Shown here piece by piece: positions 17,730-26,046 of a stretch of DNA of 64,000 nt. The notes under the pieces are model-generated. The model did not search any database, was not told the origin of the DNA, and worked only from the letters and a program-made list of their open reading frames with translations. Within the stretch, counting starts at the first letter, position 1; the number at the start of each line of letters is the position of its first letter. The DNA comes from Acidovorax sp. T1 (GTDB lineage Bacteria; Pseudomonadota; Gammaproteobacteria; Burkholderiales; Burkholderiaceae_C). The translations under genes were made by a program, and so were the position numbers. The DNA lies in assembly GCF_002176815.1 (NCBI RefSeq), contig NZ_CP021648.1, forward strand, positions 3,232,001 through 3,296,000. Reading direction: 5' to 3'.

Positions 17730-18709
17730 CAGTGCCCTCCGGCATTGCCCACGCGCAGGCGCGGGTCGACCACAAAATACAGCAGATCCACCACCAGATT
17801 GATCACCACAAAAATCAGCGCAATCAGGCACAGGTAGGCCGCCATGACCGGAATGTCGGCAAACGTCACCGCCTGGATGAACAGCAGCCCCATGCCCGGC
17901 CACTGGAACACCGTCTCGGTGATGATGGCAAAGGCGATCAGCCCGCCCAGTTGCAGCCCGGTGATCGTCATCACCGGCACGAGCGTGTTCTTGAGCGCAT
18001 GGCCAAAGTGAATGGCCCGGTTGGACAGGCCGCGTGCACGGGCAAACTTGATGTAGTCGGTGCGCAGCACCTCCAGCATCTCGGCGCGCACCAGGCGCAT
18101 GATGAGCGTGAGCTGAAAGATCGCCAGCGTGACGGCCGGCAGCGTGATGTGGTGCCAGCCCTTGGCCGTGAGCAGCCCCGAAGTCCACCACCCGATCTGC
18201 ACCACCTCGCCGCGGCCAAAGCTGGGGAACCAGCCCAGCACCACGGCAAACACCAGGATGAGAAGAATGCCGATCAGAAAGGTCGGCAGCGACACGCCCA
18301 GCAGCGACAAGGTCATGAAGGCCTGGCTGATGAAAGTGCCGCGCTTGAGCGCCGCATACACCCCCATGGGAACCCCCACCAGCAACGCCAGCGCCGCGGC
18401 CACCAGCGCCAGCTCCAGCGTGGCCGGGAAGCGCTCGGACATCAGACGCGACACCTTGGCCCCCTGGCGCAGGCTCAGGCCAAACTCGCCCTGCGCGGCG
18501 TTCAGCAAGAAGTGCCAGAACTGCACAAAAAAGGGCTTGTCGAGCCCCAGGTCGGCGCGCAAGCTGCGGATCTGTTCGGGGGTGGCGTCCTGCCCGAGCA
18601 AAAACACCACCGGGTCACCCACATACTGAAACAGCATGAAGGCGATAAAGGCCACAGTGATCATCACCATGACCGCCTGAATCAGGCGTCGCAAAATGAA
18701 TGCAAGCAT
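17729..18709 (-). CDS. dppB: Peptide ABC transporter permease DppB type
   Basis: A 326-residue inner-membrane permease starting MLAFILRRLIQAVMVMITVA. The first helix is followed by the periplasmic 'LGLDKPFFVQFWHFLLNAAQGEFGLS', and the C-terminal half has the permease loop 'EMLEVLRTDYIKFARARGLSNR' that contacts the ATPases. It is the first gene of the operon, followed by the amidohydrolase with a one-base overlap. It would pair with DppC, which is disrupted in this genome. About 280 bp separate it from the porin gene upstream; no confident promoter was found there. Confidence 0.92.
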   Translation of the reverse strand: MLAFILRRLIQAVMVMITVAFIAFMLFQYVGDPVVFLLGQDATPEQIRSLRADLGLDKPFFVQFWHFLLNAAQGEFGLSLRQGAKVSRLMSERFPATLELALVAAALALLVGVPMGVYAALKRGTFISQAFMTLSLLGVSLPTFLIGILLILVFAVVLGWFPSFGRGEVVQIGWWTSGLLTAKGWHHITLPAVTLAIFQLTLIMRLVRAEMLEVLRTDYIKFARARGLSNRAIHFGHALKNTLVPVMTITGLQLGGLIAFAIITETVFQWPGMGLLFIQAVTFADIPVMAAYLCLIALIFVVINLVVDLLYFVVDPRLRVGNAGGH

Positions 18710-18892
18710 CGGTAAAGCATAAAATGAAGAACCATGCTAACAGGGAAGGTTCTGGCAACAAACGATGTTTTTCGGGTGCACCAGGACCTACAAATCCAGC
18801 GCAGCTAAACAACACCCATGCAGGAACCAGGCCAACCGCAGTCGACCAGAGGGCGCCAACTGCAATGCGCCTGAAGTTGCTCTTGCAATAAA

Positions 18893-18930
18893 GAAAAAAA
18901 CCGGATCGCTATCGCTAGCAATCCGGTTTT
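18893..18930 (-). terminator. Intrinsic terminator of the first porin gene
   Basis: AAAACCGGAT (18897-18906) pairs with ATCCGGTTTT (18921-18930). On the minus strand the stem is followed by TTTTTTTC. It lies about 56 bases past the porin stop. Confidence 0.85.
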
Positions 18931-18943
18931 CCCTTGGAAACCT

Positions 18944-18969
18944 GCGCTGCTCCGTTGCCGGAGCAGCGC
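18944..18969 (-). terminator. Second stable hairpin after the first porin gene
   Basis: GCGCTGCTCCG and CGGAGCAGCGC form a perfect 11-bp stem with loop TTGC, directly after the porin stop. There is no U-run of its own, so it may protect the mRNA 3' end rather than terminate. Confidence 0.6.
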
Positions 18970-18986
18970 TTTCCCCCACCAGTGAT

Positions 18987-20201
18987 TTAGAAGCGGTGAC
19001 GAATACCAGCAGTGATACCGGTACGGCTGCGGGCGCCGCTCGCTGCGTCGAGCACAAGCTGAGCGCCTCCGCTGATGCTGGTATGGTCTACGCCAAAGTA
19101 GGCGTCGGTGCGCTTGCTGAAAGCGTAGTCCGCCACGGCGACATAGAAGTTGACGTTGCCATTGGACGTGCCGTTGACCGAGCCTGATTGCTTGCCGCGG
19201 AAGTAATGCGCACCCAGGTTCAGTTGAGGCGTCAGCTGGTAGCCCACGCCCACCTTGAACAGTTGGCGCTTGTCGGCATCACCCGGCTGGAAGCCGCCAT
19301 TGGTCTGACCCGCCCAGAATGGGCCCAGGAGTGCTCGGTCTACGTTGTTACGGAAACCCTGAACGGTGCTGGTCACCGCAGCGTATTTCGCCTTGTTCAG
19401 GCCGTAGCCGGTGTTGAAGTACCAAGGGCCGGTGCGGTACGAACCGCCCAGGGTCCATGCATCGACATCGGTGCCACCAGGCAGCGTAGTGCGCATGTAA
19501 CCCCCACCCACTGCGAAGCCATTGGCGGCGTAGCGCAGATAGCCGCCAGCCGTCTGCCATGCGCCGCCACCCAGCGTACTGCCCACATAGGCAGGCACCT
19601 GCGCTGCAGAAGCAGGCAACCCCGCTTCCAGTGCCTTGGTGTCGTTATTCTCGTCAAACGAGTATTGCAGCGAACCCACGAAACTGCGGTCTGGCGTTGC
19701 GAAGGTGTACTTGAGCATATTGCTGGTGAGTGCTCCCATGGCCATGCCCAGCTCAGGCTTGTAGGCCTCCATATACGGAGAATAGGGGAACGAAGCGTAA
19801 GTGCTGGTCACCACGTCGAACAGCACATTCCACTGGCGCCCAGCGGTCAGGCGGCCATAGGGGCCTTGCAACCCCACATAGGACAACTGGGAGAAGGGAG
19901 TGGAAACACTGCCGTCATCTGCATTCAAATGATTTTCCAAAACAACCAGGGCCTTGGAACCACCGCCCAGATCTTCGTCCACGTTGATACCCCAGCGGCT
20001 TTGCGACATGCCGCCACCCATCATCTTCGACAGGCTGTCTTTACTAGCACCTTCGTTATTGGTATGGCGATAGGCCACATCAACAATGCCCCATAACTGC
20101 ACGCTGCTCGTCGGTGCGCTGGCGGTCTGTGCGCAAGCAAAGCTTGAAGCCAAGGCAACGGCTCCGAAGGCGAACAACTTCGTGATATCGGTTTTTTTCA
20201 T
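18987..20201 (-). CDS. Gram-negative porin (OmpC-like, Burkholderiales type)
   Basis: A 404-residue outer-membrane porin with signal peptide MKKTDITKLFAFGAVALASS, cleaved after C-A-Q near residue 25. The mature protein shows 'SSVQLWGIVDVAYRHTNNEG', 'SRWGINVDEDLGGGSKALVVLENHL' and ends in 'GITAGIRHRF', the terminal aromatic beta-strand needed for assembly. It would form a 16-stranded trimeric channel. It is somewhat longer and less typical than the neighbouring porin. It is a single-gene unit with two hairpins downstream. Solute preference cannot be inferred. Confidence 0.92.
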   Translation of the reverse strand: MKKTDITKLFAFGAVALASSFACAQTASAPTSSVQLWGIVDVAYRHTNNEGASKDSLSKMMGGGMSQSRWGINVDEDLGGGSKALVVLENHLNADDGSVSTPFSQLSYVGLQGPYGRLTAGRQWNVLFDVVTSTYASFPYSPYMEAYKPELGMAMGALTSNMLKYTFATPDRSFVGSLQYSFDENNDTKALEAGLPASAAQVPAYVGSTLGGGAWQTAGGYLRYAANGFAVGGGYMRTTLPGGTDVDAWTLGGSYRTGPWYFNTGYGLNKAKYAAVTSTVQGFRNNVDRALLGPFWAGQTNGGFQPGDADKRQLFKVGVGYQLTPQLNLGAHYFRGKQSGSVNGTSNGNVNFYVAVADYAFSKRTDAYFGVDHTSISGGAQLVLDAASGARSRTGITAGIRHRF

Positions 20202-20551
20202 AGATCGGGTCTCTTTCCGTGGTTGGTTGGGTGCCGGTCCAGTTTAGTAAAGGCACGCTCGTGCGTAAGCGTTTGTTGCGTATTGCTTACACAGGCTTTC
20301 CCTAATAGAACGACCGTTCACTTATCAAAACCACCGCGCCATCACGACTTTCCAGGGCACGAACACCCGCCCTCCAGCCGCAACCTTTTGCAGAAAAGCC
20401 TGGCCCAAGAAAGCCCTGCCAGCGGTCAAACCGAATGGCGACAAGACCGCGCATTGTTCAAAAAGAGGTGCCAAATGCGAAAAAGCCACCCGTCTTGCGA
20501 CGGGTGGCTTGAGGTCACTTCTGTGAATGCTGGCGCAAGGCCAGCACGTCA
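20202..20551. other. Gap between the two porin genes
   Basis: Holds the upstream region of the first porin and the terminator of the second. Visible elements are GAACG-AC-CGTTC (20308-20319), which has the form of a TetR-family operator, and GTAAGC...GCTTAC (20265-20290) with a 14-base spacer. No gene and no convincing -35/-10 pair were found. Confidence 0.4.
20480..20510 (-). terminator. Intrinsic terminator of the second porin gene
   Basis: AAGCCACCCGTC (20483-20494), loop TTGC, GACGGGTGGCTT (20499-20510): a 12-bp perfect stem followed on the minus strand by TTTTTC. Confidence 0.9.
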
Positions 20552-21652
20552 TCAGAAGGAGTGACGGATACCGACTTGCACGCCGGTCTGGCTGTCACCA
20601 GCGCGGGCATCAATGGTACCCAGGCCCTTGGCAGACAGATTCAGTTTCGAGGCGTCCTTGTTGTCCATGTATGCCACGGTGCCGTACACAGCGGTACGCT
20701 TGGACAGGTTGTGGACATAGCCCAGGCTGATCTGGTGGGCCTTGGAGTCGATGGCCTTCTGGTCGTACAGAGCATACTGCAGCTTGACTTCGCCAGCGCC
20801 CACTGGAGCGGATACGCCCAGCATGTAGGCGTTAACCTTGAGCTTGGCGGCGCCGGGGACATCATCCTCGGTCTGTTGCAGGATGGCGTTCAGCTTGACA
20901 ACATTCAGGTCGTACGAACCGCCCAAGGTCAGACGATTGCGGTCAGCACCATTGACGGCAGTAGCACCGGAGCCCAGGGTCAGGGCGCTGCTCTCGTCAT
21001 AAGACAGGGCAACACTCAAAGGGCCGTTGTCATAGGCAACATAACCACCAACGTAACGACCCTTCTTCGAGTTCGTCGTGTCAGCCTTTTCGTCGAAGCC
21101 ATAACCAAGACCGGCAGTGAAGCCGCTGAAGTTGGGGGTGTAGTAGCTGATCATGTTGCTCGAACGGATGCCGTTGGCATCGTTGTTGTTGTTAGCCGTG
21201 GTTTGGTTGTTGCCATTCCAGTCGCTCCAGCCCATGAATTGGCCGATGCCGACCTGGCCGAACAGGTCGTAGGAGATGAACTTGGAGTAGCCAGGGGTCA
21301 GGTCACGGCCCAGGCGCACTTCACCGAAACCACCAGCCAGGCTGACCGTGGAACGACGCTTGAAATTGAAGCCAGAAGCATTGCCGTCGTCACCGAAGAT
21401 TTCGCCTTCCAGCCAGAAGCCAGCCTTCAGGCCGCCACCCAGGTCTTCCACGCCACGGAAGCCCAGACGGCTGGTAGCGTTGCCGCTGGTGCCAATGCCA
21501 TACTTGCTGTCAGTGTTGGTGCCAGCAGCGTTGGAAACGCCGTCGAGGTAGCTGACGTTGGTATCAACAATACCAAACAGGGTCACGGAAGATTGGGCCA
21601 TTGCGGCGCCGGAAGCGGCCAGCACAGCCAGGGCAATCAGGGATTTTTTCAT
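20552..21652 (-). CDS. Gram-negative porin (OmpC-like, Burkholderiales type)
   Basis: A 366-residue porin with signal peptide MKKSLIALAVLAASGAAMAQ. The mature start 'SSVTLFGIVDTNVSYLDGVS', 'SRLGFRGVEDLGGGLKAGFWLEGEIFGDDG' and 'FKRRSTVSLAGGFGEVRLGRDLTP' match the major Comamonadaceae porin. The eyelet loop follows, and the chain ends 'GVQVGIRHSF' with the terminal Phe. GGAG nine bases upstream supports the ATG. Codon use is strongly biased toward a narrow set, suggesting high expression. It has its own terminator. It is probably a main general diffusion channel. Confidence 0.95.
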   Translation of the reverse strand: MKKSLIALAVLAASGAAMAQSSVTLFGIVDTNVSYLDGVSNAAGTNTDSKYGIGTSGNATSRLGFRGVEDLGGGLKAGFWLEGEIFGDDGNASGFNFKRRSTVSLAGGFGEVRLGRDLTPGYSKFISYDLFGQVGIGQFMGWSDWNGNNQTTANNNNDANGIRSSNMISYYTPNFSGFTAGLGYGFDEKADTTNSKKGRYVGGYVAYDNGPLSVALSYDESSALTLGSGATAVNGADRNRLTLGGSYDLNVVKLNAILQQTEDDVPGAAKLKVNAYMLGVSAPVGAGEVKLQYALYDQKAIDSKAHQISLGYVHNLSKRTAVYGTVAYMDNKDASKLNLSAKGLGTIDARAGDSQTGVQVGIRHSF

Positions 21653-22136
21653 TGCGAGTTACTCCAAGGTTAAACATGGGCACCGGTTCGGAGGTCTTGA
21701 GCGCAGCTACTGCGCAGTCCTACCGGTTCCCCGGGCCAACCTCCTGGTGGGGAAGTTGCGGTTATTTCACCAGACGGGGCGCGGTTGCGCAAAGGAAATC
21801 GGCACGCAGGGTCAATTTCGTTGCGGCGCTGCAACATTGCAACCACACACCCATGCAGGCCTGCGGACGATGACACCGGCTTGGCGGCCCCAGTGCAGAC
21901 AACAATGCCGCGCTACGCGGGGCATCTCGTGTCAACACGGCTGAATTTGCGGCAAATTACCTTGAAACTAGCTTTCTTGTCTGTAACAAGTTCCGTTCTC
22001 CTTCCAACCTTCGCACAATGCACCCATGGGGAAGTCGCATCATTCCTTCCATTTGCCACAATGCAGAACAACGCGGCAGGTTTATGCATGCATCTTCCGT
22101 GCCAAACCGAGCCAATCCTTCCAGAGAAAATCAGCC
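21653..22136. other. Divergent upstream region of porin and coq7
   Basis: About 480 bases without a gene that can be supported. The porin side has its ribosome-binding site and a GC-rich leader with small inverted repeats (CCGGTTC...). The region is less GC-rich at 21940-22010, a likely place for promoters of both genes, but no pair of hexamers stood out. Confidence 0.4.
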
Positions 22137-22754
22137 ATGGACTCATTACTTTGCGCCGCAGACACCGCGCTGCGCACCCTGTTTGCAAAACCCCACGCCA
22201 TGGAGGCATCTCCGGCGGCGCCCTTTGCCGAGACAGCGCTCGACCCGGCCCAAAAGCGCCTGTCCGGCGCACTGATGCGGGTGAACCATGTGGGCGAGGT
22301 CTGCGCGCAAGCCCTTTACACGGCGCAGGCCGCCGTCACGCGTGACGCCCAATTGCGCCGCCACCTGCTAGAAGCAGCCCGCGAGGAAACCGACCACCTG
22401 GCCTGGACGCAGCAGCGGCTGGACGCCCTGGGCGCCCGGCCCAGCCTGCTCAACCCGCTGTGGTTTGCGGGCGCGTTTGCACTCGGCGTGGTGGCCGCCA
22501 AGGTGAGCGACCGCGTGAGCCTGGGGTTTGTGGTGGAAACCGAAAACCAGGTGTCCGAGCACCTGCAGGGCCACCTGGACAAGCTGCCGCCGGACGACCT
22601 GGCCTCGCGCGCTGTGGTCAGCCGCATGAAGGACGATGAAGAGCGCCACGCAGCCAGCGCGCGCGATGCCGGCGCCGTGGCCCTGCCCGCACCCGCCCGC
22701 CTGATGATGAAAATGGCCGCCAAGGTCATGACGACCACGGCGCATTACGTCTGA
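22137..22754 (+). CDS. coq7: Coq7-type 3-demethoxyubiquinol 3-hydroxylase
   Basis: A 205-residue di-iron enzyme from ATG 22137 ([20 protein letters not shown]); the open frame begins further upstream, but the family length and N-terminus support this start. Iron ligands are visible in '[15 protein letters not shown]', '[10 protein letters not shown]', '[10 protein letters not shown]' and '[11 protein letters not shown]', the duplicated E...ExxH pattern of Coq7/UbiF-replacing hydroxylases. It adds the C6 hydroxyl in ubiquinone biosynthesis at the inner-membrane surface. This Coq7 type replaces the flavin enzyme UbiF in many betaproteobacteria. It is a stand-alone gene here. Confidence 0.95.
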   Translation: MDSLLCAADTALRTLFAKPHAMEASPAAPFAETALDPAQKRLSGALMRVNHVGEVCAQALYTAQAAVTRDAQLRRHLLEAAREETDHLAWTQQRLDALGARPSLLNPLWFAGAFALGVVAAKVSDRVSLGFVVETENQVSEHLQGHLDKLPPDDLASRAVVSRMKDDEERHAASARDAGAVALPAPARLMMKMAAKVMTTTAHYV

Positions 22755-22785
22755 ACCGGCGCGGCCACAGCGCTGGCTTACGATC

Positions 22786-23235
22786 TCAAGCCTCGACGAT
22801 CTCGAAGCCCGTGGTGATGTTTGCCGTCTTGCCCAGCATGATGCTGGCCGAGCAGTATTTTTCGTGGCTCATGGCAATGGCGCGCTCCACAGCCCCGTGC
22901 GTCAACCCCTTGCCCGTCACGGTGAAATGCATATGGATGGCGGTGAACACCTTGGGGTCCACCTCGGCCCGCTGCGAGGTGAGCTTGACGCTGCACCCGC
23001 GCACATCATGGCGCCCGCGCTTGAGGATCAGCACCACGTCATAGGCGGTGCAGCCGCCGGTGCCGGCCAGCACGGTTTCCATAGGCCGGGGCGCCAAGTT
23101 TTGCCCCCCATTGGCGGGGTTGGCGGCATCGGGGGCGCCGTCCATGGCCAGGATATGGCCGCTGCCCGTTTCGGCCACAAAGCCCATTCCCGACCGCGTT
23201 CCGGCGCCGCCGGTCCAGCTGACTGTGCATTCCAT
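22786..23235 (-). CDS. OsmC/YhfA-like peroxide-resistance protein
   Basis: A 149-residue protein from ATG 23235, with AAGGAG eight bases upstream; the longer open frame to 23325 is unlikely to be used. The two redox cysteines of the family are in 'GTGGCTAYDVVLIL' and 'SHEKYCSASIML'. Members reduce organic hydroperoxides or act in general stress. The YhfA-like length and sequence lack the Ohr-specific features, so the exact substrate is open. It is convergent with coq7 and divergent from the small-RNA/ilvA side. Confidence 0.88.
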   Translation of the reverse strand: MECTVSWTGGAGTRSGMGFVAETGSGHILAMDGAPDAANPANGGQNLAPRPMETVLAGTGGCTAYDVVLILKRGRHDVRGCSVKLTSQRAEVDPKVFTAIHMHFTVTGKGLTHGAVERAIAMSHEKYCSASIMLGKTANITTGFEIVEA

Positions 23236-23346
23236 GTCTGTCACTCCTTGTTGGTGCGTGGTTTTTTTGACGAAATGGGCATGCCATTTCAACAATTTGC
23301 GGTGGATTTTGCTGCATTGCAGCACCCATCGCGCTAAGATACCGCC

Positions 23347-23477
23347 ATGCGTTGCCCTTTTGAGAAGAAAGGGTTGGTAGCCGAAAGGTCACCAACAGCC
23401 GCAATGCACTGATTGTCTCCTCCATCTCCTCAAAGGATGGATTCAGCCCTGGGCTTTACCGCCTGGGGCTTTTTTTT
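23347..23477 (+). ncRNA. Candidate structured small RNA or ilvA leader RNA
   Basis: A non-coding stretch folds by eye into a three-way junction. An outer stem is TGCGTTGC (23348-23355) with GCAATGCA (23401-23408). One arm is CCCTTT/AAAGGG (23355-23373). A second is GTTGGT/ACCAAC (23373-23396), capped by GCC-GAAA-GGT. A further hairpin TCCATC/GATGGA (23421-23441) exposes a TCCTC loop next to TCTCC, both able to pair with ribosome-binding sites. A strong terminator ends it. TAAGAT at 23335-23340 could be its -10. It could be a free RNA or the attenuated leader of ilvA, whose start is 126 bases downstream. No known family was recognised. Confidence 0.6.
23445..23477 (+). terminator. Intrinsic terminator upstream of ilvA
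   Basis: AGCCCTGGGC and GCCTGGGGCT form a 10-bp stem with two G-U pairs and loop TTTACC, followed by eight T. No protein gene ends just before it, which points to a small RNA or attenuator. Confidence 0.85.
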
Positions 23478-23603
23478 GCCTGCGCCGCGCTGCCGGTGCG
23501 GCCCGCCCTGCCCCAACGACACCCCCGTCGCCGGGCCTTCAGGCGATGCGCCTATGATGGACGCCCCGCCACCCTCGCTGCGGCGGCGCACCTTCTGCCT
23601 CAC

Positions 23604-25163
23604 ATGACCCAGCATCTCACCCCTTTCGATTACCTGAAAAAGATCCTGACCGCCCGCGTCTATGACGTGGCCGTTGAGTCGGCCCTGGAGCCCGCCAAAA
23701 ACCTCAGCCGCCGCCTGCACAACAAGGTGCTTTTGAAGCGCGAGGACCAGCAGCCCGTCTTCAGCTTCAAGCTGCGCGGCGCCTACAACAAAATGGCCCA
23801 CCTCTCGCCCGAGCAGTTGCAAAAAGGGGTGATCTGCGCCTCGGCCGGCAACCACGCGCAGGGCGTGGCCATGAGCGCACGCAAGCTGGGCACGCGCGCG
23901 GTGGTGGTGATGCCCACCACCACGCCCCAGCTCAAGATCGACGCCGTGCAGGCGCTGGGCGGCGAGGTGGTGCTGGCGGGCGACAGCTATTCCGATGCCT
24001 ACGACCACTCGGTGCGGCTGCAAAAAGAACAAGGGCTGACCTTTGTGCACCCCTTTGACGACCCCGACGTGATCGCGGGCCAGGGCACGATTGCCATGGA
24101 AATCCTGAGCCAGCTGCAAAAACTGGGCAGCAACCAGCTGGATGCCGTGTTCGTGGCGATTGGCGGCGGTGGCCTGGTGGCGGGCGTGGCCAACTACATC
24201 AAGGCCGTGCGGCCCGAGATCAAGGTGATTGGCGTGCAGATGAACGACTCGGACGCGATGATCCAGTCAATCAACGCGCACGAGCGCGTCACGCTGGCCG
24301 ACGTGGGCCTGTTCTCCGACGGCACCGCCGTCAAGCTGGTGGGCGAAGAAACCTTTCGCGTGGCGCAGGGCCTGGTGGATGACTACATCACAGTGGACAC
24401 CGATGCCGTGTGCGCTGCCATCAAGGACATCTTTGTGGACACGCGCAGCATCGTCGAGCCCGCTGGGGCCCTTGCCGTGGCGGCCATCAAGCAATATGTC
24501 GCCAAAAACAAGACCCGGGGCGAGACCTACGCCGCCATTTTGTGCGGCGCCAACATGAACTTCGACCGCCTGCGCTTCGTGGCCGAGCGCGCCGAGGTGG
24601 GCGAGGAGCGCGAGGCGTTGCTGGCGGTGACCATTCCCGAAGAACGCGGCAGCTTCCGGCGCTTTTGCGAGGTGGTGGGCGGCCTGCCCGGCGGCCCGCG
24701 CAATGTGACCGAGTTCAACTACCGCATCAGCGACGCCACGCGCGCCCATGTGTTCGTGGGCCTGACCACGCACGGCAAGGGCGAATCGGAAAAAATCACC
24801 AGGAACTTCGAGCGCCACGGCTTCGAGTCGCTCGACCTGACGCACGACGAGCTGGCCAAGGAACACCTGCGCCACCTGGTGGGCGGCCATTCGGCACTGG
24901 CGCAAGACGAGCGCCTGCTGCGCTTTGTGTTCCCCGAGCGGCCCGGTGCGCTGCTCAAGTTTCTGAGCCTGATGCAGCCGACCTGGAACATCAGCCTGTT
25001 CCACTACCGCAACCAGGGCGCCGACTATGGGCGCATCCTCGTGGGCCTGCAGGTGCCGCCCGAGGACGCCGCGGCGTTCGACGCCTTTCTGGCCACGCTG
25101 GGCTACCCCTGCGTGGAAGAAACGCTGAACCCGGCCTACCGGTTGTTCTTGCGCGCAAAATAA
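23604..25163 (+). CDS. ilvA: Threonine ammonia-lyase, biosynthetic
   Basis: A 519-residue enzyme from ATG 23604 (MTQHLTPFDYLKKILTARVY). The pyridoxal-phosphate lysine lies in 'VFSFKLRGAYNKM' near residue 60, the phosphate loop is 'SAGNHAQGVAMSARKL', and a glycine-rich 'AIGGGGLVAGVANYI' follows. The C-terminal 190 residues form the two ACT-like regulatory domains found in the isoleucine-inhibited biosynthetic enzyme (family length about 510). It deaminates threonine to 2-oxobutanoate, the first step to isoleucine. There is no strong ribosome-binding site. The gene stands alone after a terminator, so its expression may depend on read-through or a promoter in 23478-23603. Confidence 0.96.
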   Translation: MTQHLTPFDYLKKILTARVYDVAVESALEPAKNLSRRLHNKVLLKREDQQPVFSFKLRGAYNKMAHLSPEQLQKGVICASAGNHAQGVAMSARKLGTRAVVVMPTTTPQLKIDAVQALGGEVVLAGDSYSDAYDHSVRLQKEQGLTFVHPFDDPDVIAGQGTIAMEILSQLQKLGSNQLDAVFVAIGGGGLVAGVANYIKAVRPEIKVIGVQMNDSDAMIQSINAHERVTLADVGLFSDGTAVKLVGEETFRVAQGLVDDYITVDTDAVCAAIKDIFVDTRSIVEPAGALAVAAIKQYVAKNKTRGETYAAILCGANMNFDRLRFVAERAEVGEEREALLAVTIPEERGSFRRFCEVVGGLPGGPRNVTEFNYRISDATRAHVFVGLTTHGKGESEKITRNFERHGFESLDLTHDELAKEHLRHLVGGHSALAQDERLLRFVFPERPGALLKFLSLMQPTWNISLFHYRNQGADYGRILVGLQVPPEDAAAFDAFLATLGYPCVEETLNPAYRLFLRAK

Positions 25164-25219
25164 TGGTCAAAACAGCCTCTAGCGCTTATTTATCAAGCGC
25201 CAGCAGCTATTATTTTTGA
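25164..25219. repeat. Dispersed palindromic repeat A, copy 3 (intergenic)
   Basis: GCGCTT (25182-25187) and AAGCGC (25195-25200) with flanks AACAGCCTCTA and CAGCAGCTATTATTTTTGAC. It fills the ilvA-cobS gap and resembles copies 1, 5 and 6. Confidence 0.85.
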
Positions 25220-25239
25220 CATTGCCACAACCTCTCCCC

Positions 25240-26046
25240 ATGCAAGCCCTGCGCCACTACCTACTGGCCGTGCAGTTTTTTACCCGCATTCCCGTCACGG
25301 GGCAGCTGGCCGACTGGGTGGGCTACAGCCCGGCCATGCTGCGCGCCAGTGCCGCGCATTTTCCGGGCATAGGCTGGCTGGCAGCGGCGCTGTCGGCGGG
25401 CGTTTATGCCGCGCTGCATTGGGCCCTGGCGCCCAACCCGCTGGCCCCCGCCGTGGCGGCGGTGTTTTGCACCATTGCCACGGTGCTGATGACCGGGGGC
25501 TTTCACGAGGACGGCCTGGCCGATGTGGCCGACGGGCTGGGCGGCAGCTACGAGCGCGAGCGGGCGCTCGACATCATGAAAGACTCGCGCATTGGCGCCT
25601 TTGGGGCCATGGCGCTGGTGCTGGCGCTGCTGGCCAAGGTCAGCCTGCTGGCGCTGCTGGGGGCCCACAGCCTGCAGGCCGCTTTGGCTGCGCTGGTGGG
25701 CGGGCATGTGCTGTCGCGGCTGTGGCCGCTGCTCATCGTGCGCAGCCTGCCCCATGTGGGCGACACCGCCCAATCCAAAAGCAAGCCGCTGGCCGACCAG
25801 ATCACCGGCGCGGCGCTGGTTGCTGCTGTTTTGTGGTGTTTTGTGCCAATAGCGCTTGTATGGCAAGCGCAGTCAGCTCTGTTTTTAATAGCATCCGCAG
25901 GCTGCAGCGGCCTGGCCGCCGCCTGGATGGGCCGCTGGTTTGCGCGGCGCCTGCAGGGCTTTACCGGTGACTGCCTGGGCGCCACGCAGCAGGTCAGCGA
26001 AATCGGCTTTTACCTGGGCGCGGCGCTGGCCCTGCGCTGGGCATGA
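25240..26046 (+). CDS. cobS: Adenosylcobinamide-GDP ribazoletransferase
   Basis: A 268-residue multi-helix membrane protein from ATG 25240 (a TTG at 25216 is also in frame). 'GGFHEDGLADVADGLGGSYE' is the acidic metal-binding motif of CobS, followed by 'ALDIMKDSRIGAFGAMAL'. CobS joins adenosylcobinamide-GDP and alpha-ribazole phosphate in the last steps of the B12 nucleotide loop. The segment 25832-25900, coding for 'VPIALVWQAQSALFLIAS', matches repeat A and is therefore probably a repeat insertion that added membrane residues. It overlaps cobC by 4 bp. Confidence 0.93.
   Translation: MQALRHYLLAVQFFTRIPVTGQLADWVGYSPAMLRASAAHFPGIGWLAAALSAGVYAALHWALAPNPLAPAVAAVFCTIATVLMTGGFHEDGLADVADGLGGSYERERALDIMKDSRIGAFGAMALVLALLAKVSLLALLGAHSLQAALAALVGGHVLSRLWPLLIVRSLPHVGDTAQSKSKPLADQITGAALVAAVLWCFVPIALVWQAQSALFLIASAGCSGLAAAWMGRWFARRLQGFTGDCLGATQQVSEIGFYLGAALALRWA

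Noticed and set aside
18710-18892. Possible small gene between dppB and the porin terminator
   Set aside because: Only short frames of poor composition; no ribosome-binding site or conserved feature visible.
23445-23477. CCGCCTGGGG in the terminator, similar to the 3' signature of ZTP riboswitches
   Set aside because: The required 5' ZTP motif is not present and ilvA is not a ZTP-controlled gene; the match comes from the terminator stem.
23348-23477. Signal recognition particle RNA or 6S RNA
   Set aside because: Neither the conserved SRP tip nor a long central bubble hairpin is present.
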